A DNA stretch of 64,000 nt from Tautonia marina (GCF_009177065.1 NZ_WEZF01000001.1:558001-622000); one strand, 5' to 3'; counted from the first letter of the stretch, positions 39,804 through 49,716 are shown. Numbers and translations: made by a program. Notes: generated by a model not told the origin, from the letters alone.

Positions 39804-40820
39804 TCAAGGGGAGCGATAGGGAGAGTCGGTCAAGGTGATCGTCTGATGGGTGTCGGCGGCGAGTTGGGCTTTGAGGGCGATTTCGGTAATGCGGCAGGCT
39901 TCGTGAAGGGTCAGGGGAGGGGGGCTCTCGCCGCGCAACGATCGGGCAAAGCGGGTGAACAGATCAACTTGAGGGTCGGGCGAGAGGGCGCGAGGCGGTT
40001 CCTGGCCGGTGGTGAGCGTGACCTTGCGATCCGCCAGCGCCAAATCGACGACGCCGAGCGTTCCGGCAATGCGCAATCGTTCGTCGCCGTGGGTGGGAGC
40101 GGACTCGGGGCGGAGGTAGTCGAGGGTGACGGTGGCCACGCCGCCATTGCGCATGGAGAGCAGGAAGGCCGCCTGGCTGGCACAGGCGGGAACGTCGGGG
40201 TGCGCTGCGGTTCCCTCGTGTCCCGAAACCTCGGTGAAGACGTCTCCCAGGATCCAGTGGAGCCAGTCGAAGGCATGGATGCCGGCCCAGGGGGCGATGC
40301 CAGGGAAGGTGTCTCGGCTGCGCCAGAAGGCGGGGCGCGATCGGCCCCACTTGTAGCTTTTCTGGCTGAAGCTCAGGAGCGGATCGCCGATGGCACCGGC
40401 ATGGACGACGCGGTGCACGGAGGCCAGTTCGGGCACGCCTCGCATGGTGTGCATGGGGACAAGTGAGGCTCCAGTGGCGCGAGCGGTGTTGAACAGGTCT
40501 TCAAGCGTCGTCAGATTCATGGCCAGGGGTTTTTCGGCCATGACGGACAGGCCACGCTCAAGGCAGAGTCGGGTCCAGACGGGGATGCGGTCGCTTCGGC
40601 CACAGACCTGGACCAGGTCGAGCCGTTCGGCGTCGAGCATCCGGCGGGCGTCGTCGTAGCGGCGGGTCTCCACGGTCAGGCCGGGGGCGTGGTCGAAGGC
40701 ACCGGTCGATTCCTCCGGCCCGGCCGCAGCGACCGCAACGAGTTCCAGGCCAGGAATGCGATCGAGGGCCGGGGCATAGCTGTGCCAGTGCCCGGTCGAT
40801 CCGATCAACCCGAGACGCAT
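39804..40820 (-). CDS. Gfo/Idh/MocA family oxidoreductase, cytoplasmic
   Basis: 338 residues. The start at 40820 has GAGGAG six bases upstream; the frame is open 43 codons further but that part is not protein-like. The N-terminal Rossmann fold begins RLGLIGSTGHWHSYAPAL, a GxxGxxH variant of the dinucleotide loop seen in several planctomycete members. The EKPLAMN motif supplies the catalytic lysine. The C-terminal domain includes KWGRSRPAFWRSRDTFPG and the conserved GIHAFDWLHWILG, where Asp and His help bind the sugar. No signal peptide, unlike the other Gfo/Idh protein in the window. Shorter than usual (338 against about 360). Substrate unknown; diverges from the beta-helix operon. Confidence 0.9.
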   Translation of the reverse strand: MRLGLIGSTGHWHSYAPALDRIPGLELVAVAAAGPEESTGAFDHAPGLTVETRRYDDARRMLDAERLDLVQVCGRSDRIPVWTRLCLERGLSVMAEKPLAMNLTTLEDLFNTARATGASLVPMHTMRGVPELASVHRVVHAGAIGDPLLSFSQKSYKWGRSRPAFWRSRDTFPGIAPWAGIHAFDWLHWILGDVFTEVSGHEGTAAHPDVPACASQAAFLLSMRNGGVATVTLDYLRPESAPTHGDERLRIAGTLGVVDLALADRKVTLTTGQEPPRALSPDPQVDLFTRFARSLRGESPPPLTLHEACRITEIALKAQLAADTHQTITLTDSPYRSP

Positions 40821-41201
40821 GGGGGGCTCCTCTGCCGATGCCAGCGGACGACTCAAGCCTGGCTCGGGTCGGTGGCGGCCGAAGGGGATCGGCGCGACCC
40901 GGCCGAGAGACCGATCGGGAAACGTGCCCGCTCCCAGGGGGATTCTCAACTCACTCTATCGGTCCTGCGCCAATGATGCCACCGGAAGGGAGCAGGCCAG
41001 GCGGAGCGGTCGAGGGAGCGATCCGGATGGCATCGGGTGGGAACTGCCTGGCGGCGGTGGCTTTCTTCACGAGGGACTCCGGGGCATACTGGGACCGATC
41101 GTGCCGTGCCGAATCGCTGCGCGGATCGCGATCTGATCGAATCGGAGCCGCCCCCCTGCAAGTAATGGGCCGCAACGGATGCCCATGATGAGGAGATGAC
41201 A
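40821..41201. other. intergenic region between divergent genes
   Basis: 381 bases between the Gfo/Idh protein (minus) and the beta-helix operon (plus). It should hold both promoters, but no clear -35/-10 pair stands out. No RNA or small gene recognised. GAGGAG at 41190-41195 is the ribosome site of the next gene. Confidence 0.4.
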
Positions 41202-42572
41202 ATGGCTGGTGTCTTCCTTGGAACGAAGCCGATTCGGATGGGTGGAGTGGTGGTAGGGATTGCCCTGGCCGCAGTGACGATTGCCTCGGGAGACGATGGG
41301 GGGCCTCGGCCGGATGAGCAGCAATTGCCTTTCGCGATGCATTCGGAAATGACCGATCGCCCGACAATCTCGGTGGGACGAGCGAACGCGGACCTGATCG
41401 GTGCCGACAACCGAGCCTTGCAGGCGGCGGTGGACTATGTGGCGGGCCTCGGGGGTGGGGTTGTTTCGATCGGGGAAGGGGAGTACCTGATGCACGACTC
41501 ACTGCATCTTCGGAGCGGAGTGACCGTGCGAGGGGTGCCCGGGAAGACGATTCTCCGCAAGGCGAGAGCCGCGGTCTCTCCCTTGGTGCTGGACGGTGAT
41601 TTCGGAGAGCAACAGATCACGGTCGAGCAACCTTCGGGGTTCGAAGTTGGCCACGGTGTCGCGGTCTGGGATCAGCGATCGGGAGGATTTCACACCACGG
41701 TCGCACGAATTACTGGAGGACGTGACAACACGTTTTCGATCGATAAGCCCTTGATGGCGGACTGCATGGTCTCCAACGGCGCGATGGCCGCCACGGTGTT
41801 TCCGGTCGTCAGCGGGGTGGACATCCAGGGGGCTCGGGTCGAGGACCTGGTGATCGAGGGGAACAAGGACGAAAATCCTTACCTCAACGGATGCCGGGGT
41901 GCGGGGATCTACCTATATCGAGGGTTCGGGACGGTTATTCAGGGGTGCATCGTCCGGAATTATCATGGAGACGGAATCAGCTTTCAGCAATCGAATGATG
42001 TGTCGGTGATTAACTGTATCAGCGAGGAGAATACGCACCTGGGACTTCATCCGGGAAGCGGGTCGCAACGGCCCGAGGTGAGGGGATGCCTGGCCCGGAG
42101 GAACGGGACGGACGGGCTGTTCCTTTGCTGGCGGGTCCGGCACGGGACATTCGAGGAGAATGTGCTGGAGGAAAACGGGCAGTTCGGCATCTCGATCGGC
42201 CATAAAGATTCGGATAACCTGTTGCGAGCGAATCGCGTGGTGCGCAACGCCGAGAACGGCGTGTTCTTTCGAAATGAGTCGGCGGCGATGTCGCCGCATC
42301 GCAATCGCCTGGAAGGGAATGTGATCGAGGATAACGGTCGAGAGCCGGGGACGGCGGGGATTCGGGTTCGGGGTGAGCCGTCGGGCTTGATCTTCGAGCA
42401 GAATCTGATTCGAGACACGAGGCCCGACGCGGAGCGGACCCAGACGGTGGGAATCCTGGTTGAACCGCAAGTGGGGCCGATTCAGGTGGGAGCCAACCGG
42501 ATCGAAGCGGCCACGACGATTGATGACCGTCGGGATTCACTTGAAGGGACGCCGGACCCCTCGGTGCCGTGA
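41202..42572 (+). CDS. exported right-handed beta-helix repeat protein
   Basis: 456 residues. ATG 41202 lies six bases after GAGGAG; an ATG two codons earlier overlaps that ribosome site and is rejected. A signal peptide (MGGVVVGIALAAVTIASG) is followed by the start of a pectate-lyase-like fold: NRALQAAVDYVAGLGGGVVSIGEGEY, then HLRSGVTVRG. From about residue 190 repeated rungs occur (GVDIQGARVEDLVIEGN, VIQGCIVRNYHGDGISF, VINCISEENTHLG, TFEENVLEENGQFGISIG), the parallel beta-helix used by polysaccharide lyases and hydrolases. Catalytic residues cannot be assigned. It heads an operon with an M20 peptidase 63 bases downstream and an aminotransferase. Exported sugar-polymer binding or cleavage is likely. 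Confidence 0.88.
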   Translation: MAGVFLGTKPIRMGGVVVGIALAAVTIASGDDGGPRPDEQQLPFAMHSEMTDRPTISVGRANADLIGADNRALQAAVDYVAGLGGGVVSIGEGEYLMHDSLHLRSGVTVRGVPGKTILRKARAAVSPLVLDGDFGEQQITVEQPSGFEVGHGVAVWDQRSGGFHTTVARITGGRDNTFSIDKPLMADCMVSNGAMAATVFPVVSGVDIQGARVEDLVIEGNKDENPYLNGCRGAGIYLYRGFGTVIQGCIVRNYHGDGISFQQSNDVSVINCISEENTHLGLHPGSGSQRPEVRGCLARRNGTDGLFLCWRVRHGTFEENVLEENGQFGISIGHKDSDNLLRANRVVRNAENGVFFRNESAAMSPHRNRLEGNVIEDNGREPGTAGIRVRGEPSGLIFEQNLIRDTRPDAERTQTVGILVEPQVGPIQVGANRIEAATTIDDRRDSLEGTPDPSVP

Positions 42573-42635
42573 TCGTCACAGATCAAAGCGAGGGCGAGAG
42601 GGTTGGATGATCGGGAAAAGCCAATAGGTCAACAT

Positions 42636-43841
42636 ATGAAAAATTCTCAAGATATTCCGTTTGAAGACGTTGCGCAATGGCGTGATCGTGTCCGAACGGG
42701 TGTGAACCGGGATCGGCTGCTGGCGATTGCGGAACGCTTGATCTCGGTTCCAAGCCCCACGGGAGCGGCCGGGGCTGCGGCTGACGTGCTGGCCGATTTT
42801 CTGGTGGAGGAAGGGTTTGCAGTCGATCGGCCCGAGGCCGGACATCCGGCGTCTCCTGCGGTGGTCGCCCGGCTGCAAGGGGAACGGCCAGGGAAAACGC
42901 TCCAGTTCGACGGGCACCTGGATACGGTGCATCTTCCCTTTGTGCCGTTTGCTGTGGATGGGGATCAGATCCGCGGCAGCGGAGCGTCGGACATGAAGGG
43001 AGGGCTGGCGGCGGCGGTGGAGGGGATGCTGGCCGCTCGGGATGCAGGAGTGCTGGAGGCGGGATCGATCCTGCTGACCGCGCACGATTTGCACGAGGCA
43101 CCCTGGGGATTCGGTCAGCAGTTTGACCGGATGCTCGTGGAGGGGATCGTGGGCGATGCGGTCTTGATTCCGGAGCCGCTGTGTGGGCATTTGCCGGTGG
43201 CGGGTCGGGGTCAGGCGTGCTGGAAAATCACGATCCGACGCGCAGGATCGCCTGTTCATGAGGTGATGCGCGACCCCGAGGCCCCAAGGGTGATACCGGT
43301 CGGTGCGGAGCTGGTACAGCGGCTTCATGAACTGGACCACCGCCTGGCTGGCCAGGTAGATGCCGTTGCCGGACGGTCGAGCGTGTTCGTGGGGCAAGTT
43401 CACGCGGGAGAAATTTATAATCAAGATCCAACGATCTGCTGGTTGGAAGGAACCCGGCGCTGGGTTCCTGGATACGATCGACACGAAGTCGAGGCCGAGT
43501 TCCGCGGGATGCTGGCAGCACTGGCCGCGGAAACCGGAACCGAGATTGAAGCGGAGTTTCAGCTCGTTCGTGATGCGTTCGCCCTCGATGTCAATTCCAC
43601 GCTTGTGAGTGCGTTTCAGGCGGCTCGGACCGCGATGGACGGGGAGCCCTTGCTGACGGGGCCGAAAGCGTTTGTGGACGACGGGAATAGCGTGTCTGCG
43701 CTGACCGGCGTGCCGAGCATTACGCATGGCCCTCTGGCAGGGGGGCAACATACGGTCGAGGAGTGGGCATCGATCGACGACCTGATCCGCGTGGCCAACC
43801 TTTACGCCCTGACCGCGGCTTTGTTCTGTCCCCGAGGATGA
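42636..43841 (+). CDS. M20-family metallopeptidase/deacylase
   Basis: 401 residues from the ATG at 42636; a TTG 33 bases upstream is less likely. Two-zinc amidohydrolase of the ArgE/DapE/carboxypeptidase G2 type: H94 and D96 in FDGHLDTV, bridging D119 in SGASDMKGG, an acid at 180 in IPEPL, and the last His in GGQHTVEEW. The usual catalytic Glu pair (DEE) is here HDLHEAPWG, so the residues are His153-Glu154; this keeps one Glu but changes the general base region. The dimerisation domain (around 195-310) is present. The start of the aminotransferase gene is six bases beyond the stop, so both are co-translated. Probably removes an acyl group or cleaves a small amide; substrate unknown. Confidence 0.88.
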   Translation: MKNSQDIPFEDVAQWRDRVRTGVNRDRLLAIAERLISVPSPTGAAGAAADVLADFLVEEGFAVDRPEAGHPASPAVVARLQGERPGKTLQFDGHLDTVHLPFVPFAVDGDQIRGSGASDMKGGLAAAVEGMLAARDAGVLEAGSILLTAHDLHEAPWGFGQQFDRMLVEGIVGDAVLIPEPLCGHLPVAGRGQACWKITIRRAGSPVHEVMRDPEAPRVIPVGAELVQRLHELDHRLAGQVDAVAGRSSVFVGQVHAGEIYNQDPTICWLEGTRRWVPGYDRHEVEAEFRGMLAALAAETGTEIEAEFQLVRDAFALDVNSTLVSAFQAARTAMDGEPLLTGPKAFVDDGNSVSALTGVPSITHGPLAGGQHTVEEWASIDDLIRVANLYALTAALFCPRG

Positions 43842-43847
43842 CGACCG

Positions 43848-45233
43848 ATGGCGACCGTGTCTCACACCATGCCCGACCTGATCAGCGAGGCGCAGGCGTT
43901 CGAGGAACGCTTTCTGCGCCAGATCTTCGTGCGAGACCAGATGGCGGAGTGGTCGAAGCATCCGTTGATCATGGCTCGGGCCGAGGATGTTTCGTACTGG
44001 GACGTGAACGGGAAGCATTATCTGGATGCCCTGTCGGGAATCTACGTGGCCTCGATCGGTCACAATAACCGGAGGGTGATCGACGCGATCAAGGAGCAGT
44101 TCGATCGCTTGACCTTCTCTCCAGCGATGCACGGAACGAACCCGGTGGCCGTGCAATTGGCGAACCTGCTGGCTGAGTTGGCCCCCGGCGACCTGGGAGC
44201 GGTGAAGTTTCAGTGCGGTGGTTCGGAGGTAACGGAGGCGGCCATCAAGCTGGCACGGCAGTACCATCGTCTGACCGGATCGCCAGGAAAGTACAAGATC
44301 ATCAGTCGGTATCAGTCGTGGCACGGATCGACGCTTGGATCACTGTCGGCCTCGGGCCTGAAGGCGCGGAAGACGGTCAACGAACCGATGGCGCCGGGCT
44401 TCCTGCACGTATTCCCGCCGACCTGCTACCGATGCCCGTTCGGCAAGACGTATCCGAGCTGCGAACTGACCTGTGCGACGATCATCGAACAGGTGATCGC
44501 GATGGAAGATCCGGACACGGTTGCGGCGATCATGGTCGAGCCGATCGGCCACACGGGAGGGGTGATCGACCCTCCCGAGGAATACTTGCCGATGCTGCGG
44601 GAGATTTGCGATCGAAACAACATTCTCCTAATCTTTGACGAAATTATTACCGGATTCGGCCGGACGGGGCACCTGTTCGCGGCGGAGACGTTCGGCGTGG
44701 TGCCCGACGTGCTGTGTGTGGCCAAGGGGATGAGCGGTGGTTATGCGCCGTTGTCGGCGATGATCTGTCGGAGACCGATTGCCGATGCCTTCTGGGGGCC
44801 GATTGAGTCGAACCCCGGATTTGTCGAAGGGCACACGTTTGAGGGGAACCCGATCTCGTGCGCGGCGGGAATTGCTGTGATTCGAGAGATGATCGAGCGC
44901 GACCTTTGCGGCAATGCGAGGGAGCAGGGGGCTCGGCTCCGCGCTGGGTTTGAGCGGTTGGCGGAGCGTCACGGAATCATTGGTGACATCCGGGGGAAAG
45001 GCCTGTTTCAGGCGATCGAGTTCGTCAGAGATCCGGCAACGAAGGAGCCAATGCCCGACGCCTTCGGAGTGCGGGTCGGTCGGAGGGCGCTGGAGAACGG
45101 GTTGTTGTGTCGGTTCGACCCGAACTGGATCGCGTTCGGTCCACCGTTGATCGTCACTGCGGAACAGATTGATGCGATGGTGGCGATCCTGGATCGGAGC
45201 CTCGGCGAGGTGCTGGCCGAGGCCGGAGCGTGA
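43848..45233 (+). CDS. class-III PLP-dependent aminotransferase
   Basis: 461 residues, a normal length. The fold-type-I signs are clear: LDALSGIYVASIGHNN, the phosphate-binding GGSEVTEAAIK, SWHGSTLGSLSASG, D264 in IFDEIITGFGRTG that contacts the pyridine ring, and the PLP-binding Lys293 in VAKGMSGGYAPLSA. A cysteine-rich insert (CYRCPFGKTYPSCELTCATI, about 190-210) is a feature of a subgroup of aspartate/omega-aminotransferases. Transfers an amino group from an amine or beta-amino acid to an oxo-acid; the donor cannot be read. Six bases after the M20 gene, so the pair might process an acylated amine: deacylate, then transaminate (inferred). Confidence 0.92.
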   Translation: MATVSHTMPDLISEAQAFEERFLRQIFVRDQMAEWSKHPLIMARAEDVSYWDVNGKHYLDALSGIYVASIGHNNRRVIDAIKEQFDRLTFSPAMHGTNPVAVQLANLLAELAPGDLGAVKFQCGGSEVTEAAIKLARQYHRLTGSPGKYKIISRYQSWHGSTLGSLSASGLKARKTVNEPMAPGFLHVFPPTCYRCPFGKTYPSCELTCATIIEQVIAMEDPDTVAAIMVEPIGHTGGVIDPPEEYLPMLREICDRNNILLIFDEIITGFGRTGHLFAAETFGVVPDVLCVAKGMSGGYAPLSAMICRRPIADAFWGPIESNPGFVEGHTFEGNPISCAAGIAVIREMIERDLCGNAREQGARLRAGFERLAERHGIIGDIRGKGLFQAIEFVRDPATKEPMPDAFGVRVGRRALENGLLCRFDPNWIAFGPPLIVTAEQIDAMVAILDRSLGEVLAEAGA

Positions 45234-45251
45234 CGGATTTCAAAAGGCCGA

Positions 45252-45273
45252 GGCCTTGTCGAGCGACAAGGCC
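45252..45273. terminator. bidirectional stem-loop between convergent genes
   Basis: GGCCTTGTC-GAGC-GACAAGGCC, a perfect 9-base-pair stem with a four-base loop. It lies 18 bases after the aminotransferase stop and 23 bases after the DUF1501 stop on the other strand. On the minus strand a CTTTTG run follows at about ten bases. Confidence 0.6.
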
Positions 45274-45296
45274 CCGGTCGGCGGGTGTCGGGATCA

Positions 45297-46772
45297 TCAG
45301 GCAAGGATCTCGTGGATTGGCTTGCCGTGGTCGATATCGAGCCGCTTGAAGCCGGGGACCTCGAGCTTTCGGGAGTCGAGGCCGAGCTGGTGCAGGACGG
45401 TGGCGTGAATGTCGGTGACGTAGTGGCGGTTCTCGACGGCGTGGAATCCGAGTTCGTCGGTCGCGCCATGAACGACGCCGCCCTTGACACCGCCGCCGGC
45501 CATCCAGGCAGAGAAGCCGAAGGGGTGGTGGTCGCGGCCGTCGCCGTTCTGGGAGCCGGGGGTACGGCCGAACTCGGTCGCCCAGACGACGAGGGTGTCG
45601 TCGAGCAGGCCACGACGCTTGAGATCCTTTAACAAGCCACCGATCGGTTGATCGACCTGTTTGCAGAGTTTGGAGTGACCGGGTTTGAGGCTGGAGTGGG
45701 CGTCCCAGGCCCCCGCGCCGCCGTTGGAGCCGTGGAAGATCTGGACGAATCGGACGCCGCGCTCGACGAGCCGGCGGGCGGTGAGGCACTGCTGGCCGAA
45801 TTCGCGGGTTTCAGCGCGGTCGAGACCGTAAAGTGCCTGCGTTTCGGCGGTCTCGGAAGCGAAGTCGACCACCTCGGGAACCGACATTTGCATGCGGAAG
45901 GCCAGTTCATACGATTTGATGCGAGCGCGAAGCTGGGCGTCGTCGGGGTACTGAACGGCAGAGATCCGGTTGAGGCGGTCGATGAGACTGAAGGAGTCGG
46001 CCTGTTCCTCACGGTAGACGTCGGGGCCGGGGGCGGCGAAGGGGAGAGGGTTCTTCGGGTTGATTTCAAGCTGAACGCCGTCGTGCTCGGGGCCAAGGTA
46101 GCTGGCACCGTGGCCGTTCATGCCGCCGCAGCAGTCGGCGATGGGAGTGCCGAGGACGACGAACTGAGGGAGTTCCTCATTGAGCGAGCCAAGGCCGTAG
46201 TGGACCCACGAACCGATGGTCGGGAAGGGGCCTTCGAGCGAGTGGCGGCCGGTGTGGAACTGGAGCTGGGCGCCGTGGTTGTCGTTGGTGGTCCAGAGGG
46301 AACGGATGACGGCGAGTTCGTCAACACATTCGCCGACCTCGGGCCACCAGTCGCTGACCTCGATGCCACTCTCGCCGCGCTTGGAATAACCGACCTGGAG
46401 CGGGTAAAGCTCGTGGCGGATGTGGCCGTTGGCGTCGTTCTGGATGGCGATTCGGACGTTCTCGGTATACGGAGATTCGAGTACGTCCTGATGCGGGGTT
46501 TCGTTGATGGTTTTGCCGGCGTAGCGGTTCAGGGCCGGCTTGGGGTCGAAGCTTTCCAGGTGGCTGGTGCCGCCAATCATGAACAACCAGATGACGCGCT
46601 TGGCCTTCGGGGCAAAGTGGGGGAGGCCATCGGGCGGGGCCCAGGAGCCGAACTCGTCGGCGCGGGCGATACCGTCGCGATAGAGCATGGCACCGAGTGC
46701 CAGGCCAGTAAAGCCCATGCCGAGGTCGGCCAGAAAGGCGCGTCGAGACGATTGGGGAGCGAAGGGATTCAT
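45297..46772 (-). CDS. DUF1501 protein with Tat signal
   Basis: 491 residues. Tat-type start ([20 protein letters not shown]) means export in folded form. DUF1501 belongs to the alkaline-phosphatase/sulfatase superfamily and in planctomycetes almost always follows a PSD1 cytochrome gene. Motifs: [77 protein letters not shown], and [13 protein letters not shown] near the end. The Asp, His and Thr residues that would hold metals are present but no single catalytic residue can be assigned. It starts 36 bases after the PSD1 stop, so the two form an operon; both are thought to act on polysaccharides in the periplasm, not proven. Confidence 0.93.
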   Translation of the reverse strand: MNPFAPQSSRRAFLADLGMGFTGLALGAMLYRDGIARADEFGSWAPPDGLPHFAPKAKRVIWLFMIGGTSHLESFDPKPALNRYAGKTINETPHQDVLESPYTENVRIAIQNDANGHIRHELYPLQVGYSKRGESGIEVSDWWPEVGECVDELAVIRSLWTTNDNHGAQLQFHTGRHSLEGPFPTIGSWVHYGLGSLNEELPQFVVLGTPIADCCGGMNGHGASYLGPEHDGVQLEINPKNPLPFAAPGPDVYREEQADSFSLIDRLNRISAVQYPDDAQLRARIKSYELAFRMQMSVPEVVDFASETAETQALYGLDRAETREFGQQCLTARRLVERGVRFVQIFHGSNGGAGAWDAHSSLKPGHSKLCKQVDQPIGGLLKDLKRRGLLDDTLVVWATEFGRTPGSQNGDGRDHHPFGFSAWMAGGGVKGGVVHGATDELGFHAVENRHYVTDIHATVLHQLGLDSRKLEVPGFKRLDIDHGKPIHEILA

Positions 46773-46808
46773 GATGGATCGGGGCCTCCCGGGCCGCGTG
46801 GGGAGCGA

Positions 46809-49499
46809 TCAGCGGATCGTGAGGAAGTCGGAGTGGTTCATCAGCACATGAACGAGGTTTTCGCGGGCGCGCTGATGAGGGTTGGTCGAAGGGGGGATGG
46901 CACTCTCGGGGCCGCTTTCAAACGGGGTGAGTGATTCGGCCTCGGCGAGCTGAGCGGGCTGCGTTTGCAGATAGGTCAGGCAGGCATCGCGTTCCTCGGG
47001 GCTGGGAGCGCGGCCGAGGACCTGCTCGAAGGCGAGGGCGATAAAGGAGGGATCGGCGTTTTCACTCACCGACTCGGAGAGTTTGCCGGCGAGGAGCCGG
47101 GCCTGTCCGAGCGTTAACGGGCTGTTCGAGAGCGCAAGCGCTTGCTGAGGGGCAACGCTCACGTCGCGGCGGTAGCAGGAGGTGACGTTGGCCGAGTCGA
47201 ACAACTTGAGGAAGGTGGCCCGTTTTTCCTTGGCGTGGCGGAAGTAGAGACTCCGGCGCGGGGTGTCGAGGGCCGATTCCGGCGCGAGGTCGGGGCCGCC
47301 GAGCGTCGGATCGAGCGATCCGGCCACGCGGAGCACGTTGTCCCGAACCAGCTCCGATTCCATGCGACGCGGATTCATACGCCAGAGGAAGCGGTTTTGG
47401 GGGTCGATACTTGTGTTTGGGTGGTCGGGGTCGGACCAGGACTGCATCCGGTAGGCACGCGAGGTGACGATCAGGCGGTGCAGGTGCTTGAGGCTCCAGC
47501 CGGAATCGATCAGCTCGACGGCGAGCCAGTCAAGCAGTTCCGGATGGGACGGGAGTGAGCCCCCGATGCCGAAGTCGAAGACGGATTCGACGAGCGGCTC
47601 GCCGAAGTGACGCATCCAGACGTGATTGACGGCGACGCGGGCCGTCAAGGGGTTCTCCCGGTCGGTGATCCAATGGGCCAGGGCGAGCCGTCTGCCGGTG
47701 CTGGTCGCCGGTCGTACGGGACCGAATGGGGAATAGGAGGAGGGCAAGGGGCCGTCGAGCGCCTGGGCGGCCTCCTCGGCGGCCTTGGTCGCGTTGGTGA
47801 GGGCCTTTTCGGCCGCGGTGACGGCCTGGGCGGTCTTGGGATCGTCGTCGGAGAGGGCGGCGCGGGCGTCGGCGAGAGCCTTTTCGGCGAGAATTCGATC
47901 GTGTTCGGTCCGAGCCAGGGCGGCACGACGTTCGGCCAAACCGGCACGGATGGTCAGGAGTTCGATCTGGCGATCGTCGGGGGCTTCGGCGTATCGGGCG
48001 TCGTCGGCGGCGAGCCGAGCCTCGACGGCGTCGAGGTCGGCCAAGGCGGCCTTCAGCCCCCGTTCGGCAAGCCGGAGGGGGGAGAGGGGATCCTCCGAGG
48101 TTTCGGAAGTCCCTTCTTCGGATTCCGTCTGAGCCTTCTCCAGTGCCGTCCGAGCGGTATCGACGGTCGCTCTGGCGGTGTCGAGGGCTTCGCGGCGGAC
48201 ATGCTCGCGGAGGCCGGGATAATAGGCGGTCGGAGGCAGGGAGACGGGAGCGATTTCGGGAGCGTCGTCGAACATCTGGGGGATGGCGGGTTCGAGAGGG
48301 CGACTCTCGACCGGCATCGATTCCTCGCCCCGTTCGAACAAATAGGTGGGGCGGTCGGCGTGAGCGTCGAAGACGCGGACGAGGCCGTCCTTGGAGGTGT
48401 CGGACTGGTCGGGGATGCGGTCGGTGGCGATCTCGTGAGGTTCGAACAGGGCCCGGAAGCGGTAGTAGTCGGTCTGGGGAATGGGGTCGTACTTGTGGTC
48501 GTGACACTTGGCGCAGTTAATCGTCAGGCCGAGGAAGGCCTTGCCGGTGTGTTCAACGGTGGCGTCGAGCCAGATGTTGCGGTTGAATTTGTACCAGTTC
48601 CGGACGAGGAAGCCGGTGGCGCGGAGGGTGTCGGGGTCGTCGGGGGCAATCTCGTCGGCGGCGAGCATGGCCTGGATCATCTGGTCGTAGCCGAGGTCGT
48701 CGTTGAGCGATTCGACGATCCAGTCGCGCCATCGCCAGATGTGCGGCTGGCTCTCGCGGACTTCCTGACCGTAACCGTCCCAGTCGCTGTAGCGCCAGAC
48801 GTCCATCCAGTGACGGCCCCAGCGCTCGCCGTAGTGGGGGCTGTCGAGGAGGCGATCGACGGCGCGGTCGTAGGCGTCGGGGCTGGGGTCGTCGAGGAAG
48901 GCGTGGAGCTCATCGCGGGTCGGGGCAAGGCCGGTGAGGTCGAGCGCAACGCGACGGAACAAGAGGGCGCGGTCGGCCTCGGCCAAGGGGGAGAGACCCA
49001 GACGCTGGTGCTCGGCGGAGAGGAAGGCATCGATCGGGTTCGATCCCCACTCCGGGGAGGAGGCTTCGGGCACTTCGGGGCGGACGGGGGCCTGAAAGGC
49101 CCAATGATCCATCGGATCTTGCTGGGGAGTCTCGTCGTCGGGGGCGGGGGCACCGGCGGCGATCCAGGAGCGAATGGCGTTGATCTGTTCGTCGGTGAGG
49201 GGTTCCCCCTCGGGGGGCATTCGAAGGCCGTCCTCACCAGTAAGGACGTACAGGAGGTAGCTTTCCTCGACGTTGCCGGGTTCGATGACCGGACCGGCGT
49301 TGCTACCGACCTGCATCAGCTCGACCGTATCGAGGCGCAGCTTGGCCTCTTGCTTCAAAGCGCCGTGGCAAGAGTAGCAGCGTGCGGTCAGCACGGGCTT
49401 GATGTCGCGGAGATAATCGACCTCGATCTCGTCCGCTCCTGCCAGGGTCGGCACCGCCATCCCGGTCAGGATCACCGCAGCCGTGAGACGCAACACCAT
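46809..49499 (-). CDS. PSCyt1/DUF1549/DUF1553 (PSD1) cytochrome c-type protein
   Basis: 896 residues. ATG 49499 is nine bases after GGAGG; a longer frame to 49907 lacks protein character. Signal peptide (about 1-22), then a cytochrome c domain with heme motif C41-YSC44-H45 and the axial Met94 in LRMPP. The DUF1549 domain (about 155-360) holds LFRRVALDLTGLAPT, HYGERWGRHWMDVWRYSD and a second CxxCH (C329, C332, H333 in CAKCHDHKYDP), possibly another heme. A coiled-coil insert of about 150 residues (440-590, Ala/Glu/Arg-rich) precedes DUF1553 (NPLTARVAVNHVWMRHFGEPLV, NPRRMESELVRDNVLR). The long coiled coil is larger than I usually see here. Periplasmic electron transfer coupled to polymer degradation is suspected. 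Confidence 0.93.
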   Translation of the reverse strand: MVLRLTAAVILTGMAVPTLAGADEIEVDYLRDIKPVLTARCYSCHGALKQEAKLRLDTVELMQVGSNAGPVIEPGNVEESYLLYVLTGEDGLRMPPEGEPLTDEQINAIRSWIAAGAPAPDDETPQQDPMDHWAFQAPVRPEVPEASSPEWGSNPIDAFLSAEHQRLGLSPLAEADRALLFRRVALDLTGLAPTRDELHAFLDDPSPDAYDRAVDRLLDSPHYGERWGRHWMDVWRYSDWDGYGQEVRESQPHIWRWRDWIVESLNDDLGYDQMIQAMLAADEIAPDDPDTLRATGFLVRNWYKFNRNIWLDATVEHTGKAFLGLTINCAKCHDHKYDPIPQTDYYRFRALFEPHEIATDRIPDQSDTSKDGLVRVFDAHADRPTYLFERGEESMPVESRPLEPAIPQMFDDAPEIAPVSLPPTAYYPGLREHVRREALDTARATVDTARTALEKAQTESEEGTSETSEDPLSPLRLAERGLKAALADLDAVEARLAADDARYAEAPDDRQIELLTIRAGLAERRAALARTEHDRILAEKALADARAALSDDDPKTAQAVTAAEKALTNATKAAEEAAQALDGPLPSSYSPFGPVRPATSTGRRLALAHWITDRENPLTARVAVNHVWMRHFGEPLVESVFDFGIGGSLPSHPELLDWLAVELIDSGWSLKHLHRLIVTSRAYRMQSWSDPDHPNTSIDPQNRFLWRMNPRRMESELVRDNVLRVAGSLDPTLGGPDLAPESALDTPRRSLYFRHAKEKRATFLKLFDSANVTSCYRRDVSVAPQQALALSNSPLTLGQARLLAGKLSESVSENADPSFIALAFEQVLGRAPSPEERDACLTYLQTQPAQLAEAESLTPFESGPESAIPPSTNPHQRARENLVHVLMNHSDFLTIR

Positions 49500-49716
49500 A
49501 TCGCTCTGCCTCCGAGGCGGAATCCGTGAGGCCGGGCGGCCAGCCGTTCCAACCTGCCCGCATGGGTGGACAACAATTGTTAAGAATACCGCACTCTCGC
49601 CGGCAGGCACAAGGCGCGACCGAGAGGCGCAAGGTGGTGTCGGCACGGCCCTCTCAGTCTGACGCAAAGGAAAGGAGGGGGGGTGGGATGCGGGGCCGCC
49701 GGGGATCGACGGAGGA

